A stretch of 5,039 nt of DNA from Chthoniobacterales bacterium (GTDB taxonomy: Bacteria; Verrucomicrobiota; Verrucomicrobiia; Chthoniobacterales; UBA6821). The DNA lies in assembly GCA_021733705.1 (NCBI GenBank), contig JAIPKF010000128.1:1-5039 (forward strand), written 5' to 3'. Shown piece after piece: positions 1 to 5,039 of the stretch. Made by a program: the position numbers and the translations under genes. A model generated the notes under the pieces. The model searched no databases, had not been told where the DNA came from, and saw nothing but the letters and a program-made list of their open reading frames with translations. How positions within the stretch are numbered: the first letter of the stretch is position 1; each line of letters begins with the position of its first letter.

Positions 1-710
1 CCCCAACGGGCATCGACTTATGGATTCTAGGACGTTTGCAGCAAGTGGTAAATTTATGCCGTTCCGCATATGACGAATTCTCATTCCAACGTGTCTTCCA
101 TACGATTAATCAATTTTGCACGGTCGATTTAAGCAGTCACTATATTGATGCGACTAAAGATCGCCTTTACTGCGACTCCCCAAATTCAAACCGACGTCGC
201 TCCACGCAGGCGACCATGGCCCATATCTTTGAAACCTTAACACGCTTGCTTGCACCGATTTTAGTCTTCACTGCTGAAGAGGCCTGGGGGTACTATCGGC
301 CAGAAAGTTCCATTCATTTAGAATATTTTCCAGAGGCGGCTCCTGTGGATGAAAAGCTGCTCAAGCGCTATGAAAAACTATTTCTTCTACGTGGTCAGGT
401 TGCACAGGCGCTCGAAAAGGCCCAGAACGATCATCTCATTTCCAATCCTCTAGAAGCAAAAGTAATTGTAACAACTGAAGATACTTTGATTTTACAAAGC
501 ACTGAAACTTCCGCAGGTCTGTCGGAAGTGGAAGAACTTTTTATCTTGAGTCATCTTGAGGTAGTGCACGGCCCAGAAATGATTCGTATTGAAAAAACAA
601 CCACTCAGAAATGTGAGCGCTGCTGGCGTCATCGTAATGATGTGGGAGACCATCATGAGCATCCAACATTATGTGGACGCTGTGCAACAGTGATGGTAGG
701 GAGAATCTAA
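1..710 (+). CDS. ileS: Isoleucyl-tRNA synthetase, C-terminal part (5' end outside window)
   Basis: This is the cytoplasmic class I aminoacyl-tRNA synthetase that charges tRNA-Ile. The reading frame is open from base 3 and gives 235 codons before TAA at 708-710, so roughly the N-terminal 700 residues, including the HIGH and KMSKS catalytic motifs, lie outside the window. What is visible is the anticodon-binding domain: a helix typical of IleRS (the VDLSSHYIDATKDRLY stretch, then RRSTQA and LLAPILVFTAEEAW). The C-terminal zinc motif follows, CERCWRH with DVG and then CGRC, with the four cysteine codons at 612, 621, 672 and 681. This arrangement matches bacterial-type IleRS ending in a zinc finger. 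A TTG at 36 is in frame but is an internal Leu codon, not a start. purU follows after 11 nt, so co-transcription is likely. No truncation or frameshift is seen. Confidence 0.97.
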   Translation, partial: PTGIDLWILGRLQQVVNLCRSAYDEFSFQRVFHTINQFCTVDLSSHYIDATKDRLYCDSPNSNRRRSTQATMAHIFETLTRLLAPILVFTAEEAWGYYRPESSIHLEYFPEAAPVDEKLLKRYEKLFLLRGQVAQALEKAQNDHLISNPLEAKVIVTTEDTLILQSTETSAGLSEVEELFILSHLEVVHGPEMIRIEKTTTQKCERCWRHRNDVGDHHEHPTLCGRCATVMVGRI

Positions 711-721
711 AGCATTCCTTC

Positions 722-1588
722 ATGAAGACAGCGAGCTTTTTTCTTCTCAAGCTTCAAGCTCCCGATCGTATCGGCTTACTTGCTTCCATTACAGAGCTTA
801 TTGCAAAACATCGCGGAAATTTGGTAGAAGTGCAACAGTACACCAGCACGCTTGACAAGGTATTCTTTGGACGTCTTGCTTTTGAAATTTCGGGACTCGA
901 TAAAATTGAAGAACTCAAAAAAAATATCCCTCTCCTTGCTCAAGAGATAGGAGCTCAATGGACATTACGAGATCAAAGTGTCCCCTTAAAAACAATCTTG
1001 CTTGTGAGTAAAACAAATCATTGTCTTGCCGATCTTCTTTGGCGCTGGAGATCGCAAGAACTCAACATCGCCATTCAATCTGTGATTTCTAATCATGAGG
1101 ATTTACGATCCGAAGTCGAACGTGAGGGATTACCTTTTCATTATTTTCCAATCCCGCAGGAAGCCTCATTAAAAGAACAAGCCTTTCAAAAAATGGCGGC
1201 CATAATTCGTTGTGAATCGGCAGAACTTCTCGTGATGTGTCGCTACATGCAAGTACTTCCAGCATGGTTATGTGAGGAATATCGAGATCGTATTATCAAT
1301 ATTCATCATTCACTCTTACCAGCTTTTGCGGGAGCAGATCCCTATAGACAGGCCTATAATCGAGGTGTAAAGCTCATTGGAGCAACATGCCATTATGCTA
1401 CGGAGCAGCTTGATGCAGGACCTATCATTCATCAAGAGGTGCTCCGAATAGAACATTTTCACTCACTTCAAGATATACGACGCCTCGGCCGTGATTGTGA
1501 AAAACTGGCACTTGCACGAGGAATTCGTTTCCATGCCGATGACCGTGTCCTTGTCCACGATGGACGATCTATTGTGTTTGGAGATTAA
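722..1588 (+). CDS. purU: Formyltetrahydrofolate deformylase
   Basis: The enzyme hydrolyses 10-formyl-THF to THF and formate, balancing the one-carbon pool and supplying formate for purine synthesis. The 288-residue product matches the family length of about 280-290. Residues about 5-85 form an N-terminal ACT regulatory domain (APDRIGLLASITELIAKH...). Residues about 88-285 form the formyltransferase-fold hydrolase domain, with NIHHSLLPAF at 193-202, GVKLIGATCHY at 215-225 and LDAGPII at 230-236. The Asn-His-Asp catalytic set is N193, H195 and D231, with the same 38-residue Asn-to-Asp spacing as in glycinamide ribonucleotide transformylase (N106, D144 in the E. coli enzyme). The ACT domain argues for PurU rather than PurN. 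The frame is open back to 671 inside ileS, but ATG 722 places the ACT domain correctly. An AGGGAG at about 698-703 is the only purine-rich site and is rather far upstream. The TAA stop is part of a TTAA tetramer. Confidence 0.95.
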   Translation: MKTASFFLLKLQAPDRIGLLASITELIAKHRGNLVEVQQYTSTLDKVFFGRLAFEISGLDKIEELKKNIPLLAQEIGAQWTLRDQSVPLKTILLVSKTNHCLADLLWRWRSQELNIAIQSVISNHEDLRSEVEREGLPFHYFPIPQEASLKEQAFQKMAAIIRCESAELLVMCRYMQVLPAWLCEEYRDRIINIHHSLLPAFAGADPYRQAYNRGVKLIGATCHYATEQLDAGPIIHQEVLRIEHFHSLQDIRRLGRDCEKLALARGIRFHADDRVLVHDGRSIVFGD

Positions 1589-1634
1589 GTAAAATTTAGA
1601 CTCGATCATAATGATAGAGCCTCATATATACTCC

Positions 1635-1681
1635 CATTTTGATTTGGGCAGCATGTAAACATACAGCCCGGCATCAAAATG
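1635..1681. repeat. Imperfect inverted repeat (hairpin) between purU and lspA
   Basis: CATTTTGAT at 1635-1643 pairs perfectly with ATCAAAATG at 1673-1681. GGGC at 1646-1649 pairs with GCCC at 1666-1669. A small unpaired internal loop lies between the two stems, and the apical loop is about 16 nt with a minor ATGT/ACAT stem inside. There is no T-run on either side, so it is not a standard intrinsic terminator. It overlaps the distal end of the repeat element ending at 1745 and may be a by-product of that element. Confidence 0.5.
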
Positions 1682-1745
1682 CTCGTCTGCCTTACCCCAT
1701 CAGCCTTCGCAGCTTCCTCGTCACGATCAGTATGAAATATCCGGG
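1644..1745 (-). mobile_element. Diverged copy of ~100-bp MITE-like repeat, inverted relative to the copy at 2269
   Basis: Read on the minus strand from 1745, this stretch begins with the same 17 bases (CCCGGATATTTCATACT) as the element at 2269. Similarity then becomes patchy but collinear. Both copies have an AGCT..GAA..GCT block in the middle, then ATTxTGAT starting at base 66 here and base 67 in the other copy, then GGGC.GTA. The far tip reads TTGGG here and TTCGG there. Total length is about 102 versus 100 bases. The flanks (TGAT at 1640-1643 and CTAG at 1746-1749) do not form a TTAA duplication, so this copy is older, decayed, or its left edge is slightly misplaced. It occupies most of the 224-nt gap between purU and the preferred lspA start, and its end lies 67 nt before that start. 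No transposase is encoded. It could instead be the remnant end of a larger insertion sequence. Confidence 0.5.
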
Positions 1746-1812
1746 CTAGAATTCCTTGCACCCACCCATCGTTACACATTACTCTCCTCTCAGATTTTAT
1801 TTTATCCACTTC

Positions 1813-2268
1813 ATGACATCCCCAATCTACTTTATTCCTCTTGTTTTTTTGCTTATGGCTTGTGATCAGCTGACCAAGCTACTGGTTCTTTATGCAATCC
1901 CCCTTTTTGGGACCATTAAAATCGTCCCTCGATTTTTTTACCTAACGCATCTCTACAATACGGGGGCCGCCTTTGGGATCATGCATGATAACAATCGGTT
2001 TTTTATGATTATTTCTTTGGTTGCCATACTCCTGCTTTTTTGGCAGCGGCATCATTTTGTAGCACTTTCCCTTCAACTTGGGTGGGTCTTACTTTTAAGC
2101 GGAATTCTTGGTAATCTCTGCGATCGTGTGCTTCGAGGACATGTGGTCGATTTTCTCGGATTTCAGATTTGGAGCTATTATTGGCCTCCTTTCAACATCG
2201 CAGATACCTGTATCTGCATGGCAACAGGCTTTTTTTTATTGAGCGCATTCTCTTCGCAACGAAGTTAA
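1813..2268 (+). CDS. lspA: Lipoprotein signal peptidase (signal peptidase II)
   Basis: This inner-membrane aspartyl protease removes the signal peptide from diacylglyceryl-modified prolipoproteins, after Lgt and before Lnt or Lol. The product is 151 residues, close to the usual ~160. Family motifs appear in order: DQLTK (D18), NTGAAFG (N49), GILGNLCDR (N101, D104, R105), HVVDF (D113) and FNIADTCIC (D131). D113 and D131 correspond to the catalytic aspartate dyad. Four hydrophobic segments are visible, near residues 4-17, 62-77, 86-99 and 132-146. The frame is open upstream to a TTG at 1756, but ATG 1813 places the first membrane helix right after the start as in homologues, so I prefer it. No Shine-Dalgarno sequence is seen before either start. 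The TAA stop lies inside the TTAA that bounds the repeat element immediately downstream. lspA next to ileS is a common bacterial arrangement; here purU intervenes. Confidence 0.95.
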   Translation: MTSPIYFIPLVFLLMACDQLTKLLVLYAIPLFGTIKIVPRFFYLTHLYNTGAAFGIMHDNNRFFMIISLVAILLLFWQRHHFVALSLQLGWVLLLSGILGNLCDRVLRGHVVDFLGFQIWSYYWPPFNIADTCICMATGFFLLSAFSSQRS

Positions 2269-2368
2269 CCCGGATATTTCATACTAAATCTATTACAGCT
2301 TGTGAAAAGCTCATCATTACTGCGTTGGTCTCGAATTGTGATTGGGGCGTAGGGACTCAATATCCGAA
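2269..2368 (+). mobile_element. MITE-like 100-bp element with TTAA flanks between lspA and the DUF5069 gene
   Basis: The left side reads TTAA (2265-2268) followed by CCCGGATATT. The right side reads AATATCCGAA (2359-2368) followed by TTAA (2369-2372). The termini are inverted repeats matching at 8 of 10 positions, and with the TTAA included 12 of 14 positions agree. TTAA on both sides fits a target-site duplication, although its palindromic sequence makes it part of the inverted repeat as well. A small AGCTT/AAGCT stem lies inside (2297-2311). No ORF of its own is present. With only one TTAA retained, the lspA stop codon would lie 3 nt before the DUF5069 start codon, so the sequence looks like an insertion into a tight gene junction. 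The first 17 bases recur exactly, inverted, at 1729-1745. The transposase family that would mobilise it is not in the window. Confidence 0.62.
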
Positions 2369-2375
2369 TTAACCT

Positions 2376-2819
2376 ATGAGTATGGTTCCATTTCCTCGAA
2401 GCCCTTATGATCAAATTCACGGCTTAGTTTACTTGCCTCGCCTGCTTGATAAGATTCGCCTGCATGCTGCTCATATACTCCCTGAGGATTATATTTCTAA
2501 TTTAGGTCATCCTGAAAAAATGGATGGTTTTTGTCTCCGTTTTTTGGGGATCGAGTATCAGCAGCTAGTCACATATGTCACCTCTGGAGCGACTGATGAA
2601 GAGGCTTGGGAGTGGACTCTCAAAAAAGGAAAAAACCATTCAAAAGAGGAAATTCTCATATGGAATGAGTACATGAGAAAGTATGGTTGGCGTGATCAGG
2701 CCTCTGAAACGTTACGACGTCGCCTTCAAGAAGGGGGATATGGAGATCTTTCTGATATTCAGACTTTTTTCGACTTCCTCGATCTGGACGAAGGAAGAGA
2801 GATTTTCAAGCAGAAATAG
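2376..2819 (+). CDS. DUF5069 domain-containing protein
   Basis: This is a 147-residue soluble protein without a signal peptide or membrane segment. The family has no known function to my knowledge. Three blocks support the DUF5069 call. The N-terminal block is PRSPYDQIHGLVYLPRLLDK at 7-26, followed by IRLH. The central block runs through GFCLRFLGIEYQQLV (51-65), with DEEAWEW near 74-80. The C-terminal block has WNEYMRKYGWRD at 96-107 and FFDFLDLDEGR at 131-141. The family is frequent in Verrucomicrobiota and Planctomycetota, which is one reason for the tentative taxonomic suggestion. ATG 2376 is the first start; ATG 2382 is also possible, since the conserved region begins only at residue 7. 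No Shine-Dalgarno sequence precedes either start, and the upstream bases belong to the repeat element. The gene probably belonged to the ileS-purU-lspA transcription unit. It ends 16 nt from the convergent glycosyltransferase gene. Confidence 0.85.
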   Translation: MSMVPFPRSPYDQIHGLVYLPRLLDKIRLHAAHILPEDYISNLGHPEKMDGFCLRFLGIEYQQLVTYVTSGATDEEAWEWTLKKGKNHSKEEILIWNEYMRKYGWRDQASETLRRRLQEGGYGDLSDIQTFFDFLDLDEGREIFKQK

Positions 2820-2835
2820 TAGCCCGTAGAGGCGA

Positions 2836-3567
2836 TTATTTCATGGAATAGGTATCAGATGCAGGCCAGCAGATTTGCCGACGCAAGAGCCATGAAATCC
2901 CGAGCAGATCCCATACTCCGCGCCAGGCACGTCGAAGGATTGTGTAGTTGGAACTACCAAACCGACGGGGACGGTGATTGACCGGAAATTGTCCTAAAGT
3001 GAGTCCTGCATGTTCTAGCATTGCAATCATGTAACATTGCATTTCATTAAAGGGAATGAGAAGAGGCAAATATTCTTTACGGATCACTTTAAGGGTGCAG
3101 CCTGCATCACGAACCGAATCACCAGTAAAGAATCGTCGTGTTTTATTAGCAATCTTAGAGGCCACTTTCACCTGCCAGCTATCTTGACGCTGACGGCGAT
3201 AACCACAGACAATCTGATAATTTCCTGCTTCACGAATCAACATGGGAATATCAGCAGGGTCGTTTTGACCATCTCCATCCATCAGCACACAGAGATCATG
3301 TGAAGCATTGAGGAGACCTGCATAGAGAGCAGCGCTTTGACCCAAATTTTTTGAAAAAGAAATCAGACGAACATCTTGAAATTTTTTGATCAAGGCTTCT
3401 GTTGCATCACGACTTCCATCATTCACCGCAATAATTTCTGCATCAGGATTCGTCATTCGTGCTTCTTGGAGAACTGTCTCAACATTTTCTTCTTCGTTAT
3501 AAAAGGGAATAATGATGGAGATGCACTCGGAAGATCTTGAATTATCCGTTGGTGTGAATGTAGACAT
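2836..3567 (-). CDS. Family 2 glycosyltransferase, Dpm1-like (polyprenyl-phosphate sugar transferase type)
   Basis: This is a 243-residue GT-A fold glycosyltransferase, expected to move a sugar from a nucleotide-sugar donor to a lipid-phosphate acceptor at the cytoplasmic face of the membrane. Motifs in order are ISIIIPFYNEEENV (16-29), VNDGS (48-52, nucleotide binding), FSKNLGQSAALYAGL (71-85), the metal-binding DGDGQNDP (97-104, DxD at D97/D99), DAGCTLKVIRKE (154-165), and HRPRRFGSSNY (198-208), a block typical of Dpm1/DPMS-like enzymes. The C-terminal WDLLGISWLLRR stretch lacks the two transmembrane helices of ArnC/GtrB-type relatives, so it resembles the compact soluble form. Donor and acceptor cannot be told from sequence. 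The start is ATG at 3565-3567, with an AT-rich leader and no Shine-Dalgarno sequence. The 156-residue protein gene lies 90 nt upstream on the same strand, so a shared transcript is possible but not shown. Confidence 0.93.
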   Translation of the reverse strand: MSTFTPTDNSRSSECISIIIPFYNEEENVETVLQEARMTNPDAEIIAVNDGSRDATEALIKKFQDVRLISFSKNLGQSAALYAGLLNASHDLCVLMDGDGQNDPADIPMLIREAGNYQIVCGYRRQRQDSWQVKVASKIANKTRRFFTGDSVRDAGCTLKVIRKEYLPLLIPFNEMQCYMIAMLEHAGLTLGQFPVNHRPRRFGSSNYTILRRAWRGVWDLLGISWLLRRQICWPASDTYSMK

Positions 3568-3644
3568 AAGTAAATTAAATTAACAAAAAATGACCTTGTT
3601 GTCACATCACAAGATGTAAAATATTGCTTTGAAATAGTGGAGTG

Positions 3645-3660
3645 AACCCGGATATTTTCA
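3645..3660 (+). repeat. Partial third copy of the CCCGGATATTT repeat terminus
   Basis: AACCCGGATATTT at 3645-3657 is identical over 13 bases to 2267-2279, then continues TCA with one extra T relative to the other copies. It overlaps the stop codon (TGA on the minus strand, 3658-3660) of the upstream hypothetical gene, so on that strand the stop comes from the TGAAA.ATATCCGGG terminus. No matching opposite terminus was found within about 150 bases on either side, so this may be a solitary end or a chance match. Confidence 0.35.
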
Positions 3661-4128
3661 AACAATACCATGACTTGCTACCATCATCGTATTTTTGAGG
3701 TGGTAGCCATCACCCGCTGGCGCTTCAAGAACCTCTTCAGACTTTGAGTCTTTTTTCGAATTTTTCTCCTCAGGTCTTTTTTGTTTTTTCTTTCTTTGAT
3801 CTTCTCGTTTAATCTCATCGATAACGTCATTATCTGCAGCTACTCTAGTAGCGAGTTTCGCAGCATCATCTACCGTTGTGTAGTTATTTGCAGCAGATGA
3901 CTCGTTGCTTTTTGTAGAACCATAAACAAATGCAGTAGCATCACTGGATTGCATCAAATGCACATCTGTTGCAGCAGGATTACCAGCAGTTGAAACACTG
4001 GCATCAGAGGTTGCTGCCCCACTCGAAGGAAGCTCCGAACTTGAAGGAGCATTACGGGCGCTATTATTAGCCAAAGATGTTTGTACTATCTGAATCGGAG
4101 AAATGAGTGAAACAGGATGATTAGCCAT
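3658..4128 (-). CDS. Hypothetical protein, Ser/Ala-rich with a Lys-rich C-terminal segment
   Basis: I do not recognise this 156-residue protein. Residues 1-20 are moderately hydrophobic (SLISPIQIVQTSL) but lack a classic signal peptide with an N-terminal basic region. Residues 21-85 are low-complexity and rich in Ser, Ala, Asn and Thr. Residues 86-110 (VDDAAKLATRVAADNDVIDE) look helical. Residues 107-131 are strongly charged and Lys-rich, and the tail is short and uncharged. A polar, Ser/Thr/Asn-rich N-terminus is sometimes seen in type III-secreted proteins, but nothing here proves export. The start is ATG at 4126-4128 and the stop TGA at 3658-3660, inside a repeat fragment. There is no Shine-Dalgarno sequence. 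Reality as a gene is supported by the uninterrupted length, a possible promoter upstream, and a clean fit between divergent folP and the co-oriented glycosyltransferase gene. No family match can be claimed. Confidence 0.6.
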   Translation of the reverse strand: MANHPVSLISPIQIVQTSLANNSARNAPSSSELPSSGAATSDASVSTAGNPAATDVHLMQSSDATAFVYGSTKSNESSAANNYTTVDDAAKLATRVAADNDVIDEIKREDQRKKKQKRPEEKNSKKDSKSEEVLEAPAGDGYHLKNTMMVASHGIV

Positions 4129-4159
4129 ATCTTGATAATAAGGATCATTATTTATTTGC

Positions 4160-4187
4160 TTTATGCAAGCGTCTAATGGTGGATCAA
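4160..4187 (-). promoter_or_regulatory. Possible sigma70-like promoter for the 156-residue protein gene
   Basis: On the minus strand, TTGATC (4182-4187) matches four of six bases of the -35 consensus. CATAAA (4160-4165) matches four of six of the -10 consensus, with a 16-nt spacer. The -10 lies about 31 nt from the ATG at 4128. The surrounding 119-nt gap (4129-4247) must also hold the folP promoter if folP starts its own transcript; I could not pick out a convincing plus-strand -35/-10 pair there. Such matches arise easily by chance in AT-rich DNA. Confidence 0.25.
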
Positions 4188-4247
4188 TAGAGCGCTATAT
4201 TTATTTTTCATGACCCTTCTTATAACCATCATTAAATGGGCTAATAT

Positions 4248-5039
4248 ATGATTATTGCTAATCGTGCATTGATTCTTGGTATTCTCAATGTGACTCCTGA
4301 CTCTTTTTCTGATGGAGGTTTTTTTTTAGAAAAAGAACGGGCACTAGATCGGGGGCTTGCACTTGTCGAGGAGGGAGCCGATATACTTGATATTGGAGGA
4401 GAATCAACAAGGCCTGGAGCTATGCCTATTTCGGCAGAGGAAGAGCTGCGACGTGTGATTCCTGTGATTCAGGAATTACGAAAAAAAACGAGTGTTCCAA
4501 TTTCCATCGATACTTCCAAAGCCACTGTCGCCCATGCCGCAATTCAAGCAGGTGCAACTATTATTAACGATGTGAGTGCACTTGGAGATCCAGGAATGGG
4601 AGAAGTTGCTGCCTCCACCGGTTCAACTCTTATTCTCATGCATCATCAAGGAACACCTGAAACTATGCAAAAAAATCCGACTTATCCCCAAGATGATGTC
4701 GTTGCAGCAGTCACTACATTTTTAATAAAAACACGTGAAAGAGCTTTGAATTATGGGGTCCCCAAAGACAGAATTATTCTTGATCCTGGAATCGGTTTTG
4801 GAAAAACCCAGGAACATAATAATGCCTTACTAAGAGCAATCCCAACGTTAACACAACTCGGAGCCCCCCTACTCCTGGGGCATTCACGAAAATCATTTTT
4901 AGGAAAAACAGTTCAAGAACGTTTACTCCCCAGCGTTGCCATCACTTCGATAGCACGTTACCATGGAGCACTCCTTTTTCGCGTTCATGATCCACATCCG
5001 CACCGTGAAGCAGTAAGAACAATCGAAAAAGTATGGCAG
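4248..5039 (+). CDS. folP: Dihydropteroate synthase (3' end outside window)
   Basis: The enzyme condenses 6-hydroxymethyl-dihydropterin diphosphate with p-aminobenzoate to 7,8-dihydropteroate in folate synthesis and is the sulfonamide target. The frame is open for 264 codons to the window edge. With a family length near 275-285, only the last few residues are missing. It is a TIM barrel with motifs LNVTPDSFSDGG (13-24), GGESTRPGA (50-58), SIDTS (86-90), INDVSA (106-111), MHHQGTPETMQ (131-141), DPGIGFGKT (179-187), GHSRKSFLG (211-219) and RVHD (245-248). The residues equivalent to the E. coli active-site set are all present: N14, T54, R55, D88, N107, D179, K215, R245 and H247. ATG 4248 is fixed by an in-frame TAA at 4242-4244. 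No Shine-Dalgarno sequence is visible. The gene diverges from the 156-residue protein gene; downstream partners are not visible. Confidence 0.97.
   Translation, partial: MIIANRALILGILNVTPDSFSDGGFFLEKERALDRGLALVEEGADILDIGGESTRPGAMPISAEEELRRVIPVIQELRKKTSVPISIDTSKATVAHAAIQAGATIINDVSALGDPGMGEVAASTGSTLILMHHQGTPETMQKNPTYPQDDVVAAVTTFLIKTRERALNYGVPKDRIILDPGIGFGKTQEHNNALLRAIPTLTQLGAPLLLGHSRKSFLGKTVQERLLPSVAITSIARYHGALLFRVHDPHPHREAVRTIEKVWQ

Noticed and set aside
541..958. Minus-strand short ORFs opposite ileS and purU
   Set aside because: Both lie entirely opposite confidently identified genes and have no recognisable content.
1601..1619. Near-palindrome CTCGATCATAATGATAGAG after purU considered as a terminator
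   Set aside because: The loop would be a single base, the stem has a mismatch, and no T-run follows.
1606..1809. Minus-strand 67-codon ORF between purU and lspA
   Set aside because: It consists largely of the repeat element plus the lspA leader, has no recognisable domain, and lies opposite an apparent plus-strand operon.
1729..2285. lspA as cargo of a composite transposon bounded by the two 17-bp repeats
   Set aside because: The repeats face the wrong way: their CCCGG tips point towards lspA, so each marks the end of a separate element lying outside the gene, and lspA is a conserved housekeeping gene next to ileS.
2169..2372. Plus-strand 67-codon ORF overlapping the lspA end
   Set aside because: It is an out-of-frame reading of lspA codons running into the repeat element, with no supporting motif.
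2820..2835. Bidirectional terminator between the convergent DUF5069 and glycosyltransferase genes
   Set aside because: Only 16 nt separate the stop codons and no convincing stem with a T-run could be drawn there.
3037..3303. Plus-strand 88-codon ORF inside the glycosyltransferase gene
   Set aside because: It is antisense to conserved glycosyltransferase motifs including DGDGQNDP, and its own translation has no family features.
3453..3671. Minus-strand 72-codon ORF across the glycosyltransferase start
   Set aside because: It is out of frame with the real gene and runs through its leader; nothing supports translation.

Overview
The window looks like a stretch of bacterial chromosome of moderate G+C content, carrying mostly conserved housekeeping genes. 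Three things point tentatively to Verrucomicrobiota or a relative: a DUF5069 protein, a Dpm1-type family 2 glycosyltransferase, and weak or absent Shine-Dalgarno sequences in front of nearly every gene. No rRNA or other lineage marker is present, so this placement is inference.

Layout, left to right. A plus-strand cluster runs from 1 to 2819: the 3' third of ileS (isoleucyl-tRNA synthetase, with its C-terminal zinc motif), purU (formyltetrahydrofolate deformylase) 11 nt later, lspA (lipoprotein signal peptidase), and a DUF5069 protein. A minus-strand pair then converges on it: a Dpm1-like family 2 glycosyltransferase (2836-3567), preceded by an unrecognised 156-residue Ser/Ala-rich and Lys-rich protein (3658-4128). 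A divergent intergenic region (4129-4247) separates that pair from plus-strand folP (dihydropteroate synthase), which runs off the right end.

The most notable non-coding signal is a family of short repeats beginning CCCGGATATTTCATACT. One copy (2269-2368, 100 bp) is flanked by TTAA on both sides and has imperfect inverted termini. It sits exactly between the lspA stop codon and the DUF5069 start codon, as expected for a small non-autonomous transposable element (MITE-like). A second, diverged copy lies in opposite orientation between purU and lspA (about 1644-1745). A fragment of the same terminus overlaps the stop codon of the 156-residue protein (3645-3660).

Functionally, purU and folP both belong to folate and one-carbon metabolism. 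lspA matures lipoproteins at the inner membrane, and in many bacteria it lies next to ileS; here purU and a repeat copy come between them. The genes themselves look ordinary. I see no defence system, CRISPR array, tRNA or rRNA gene, or large mobile element.
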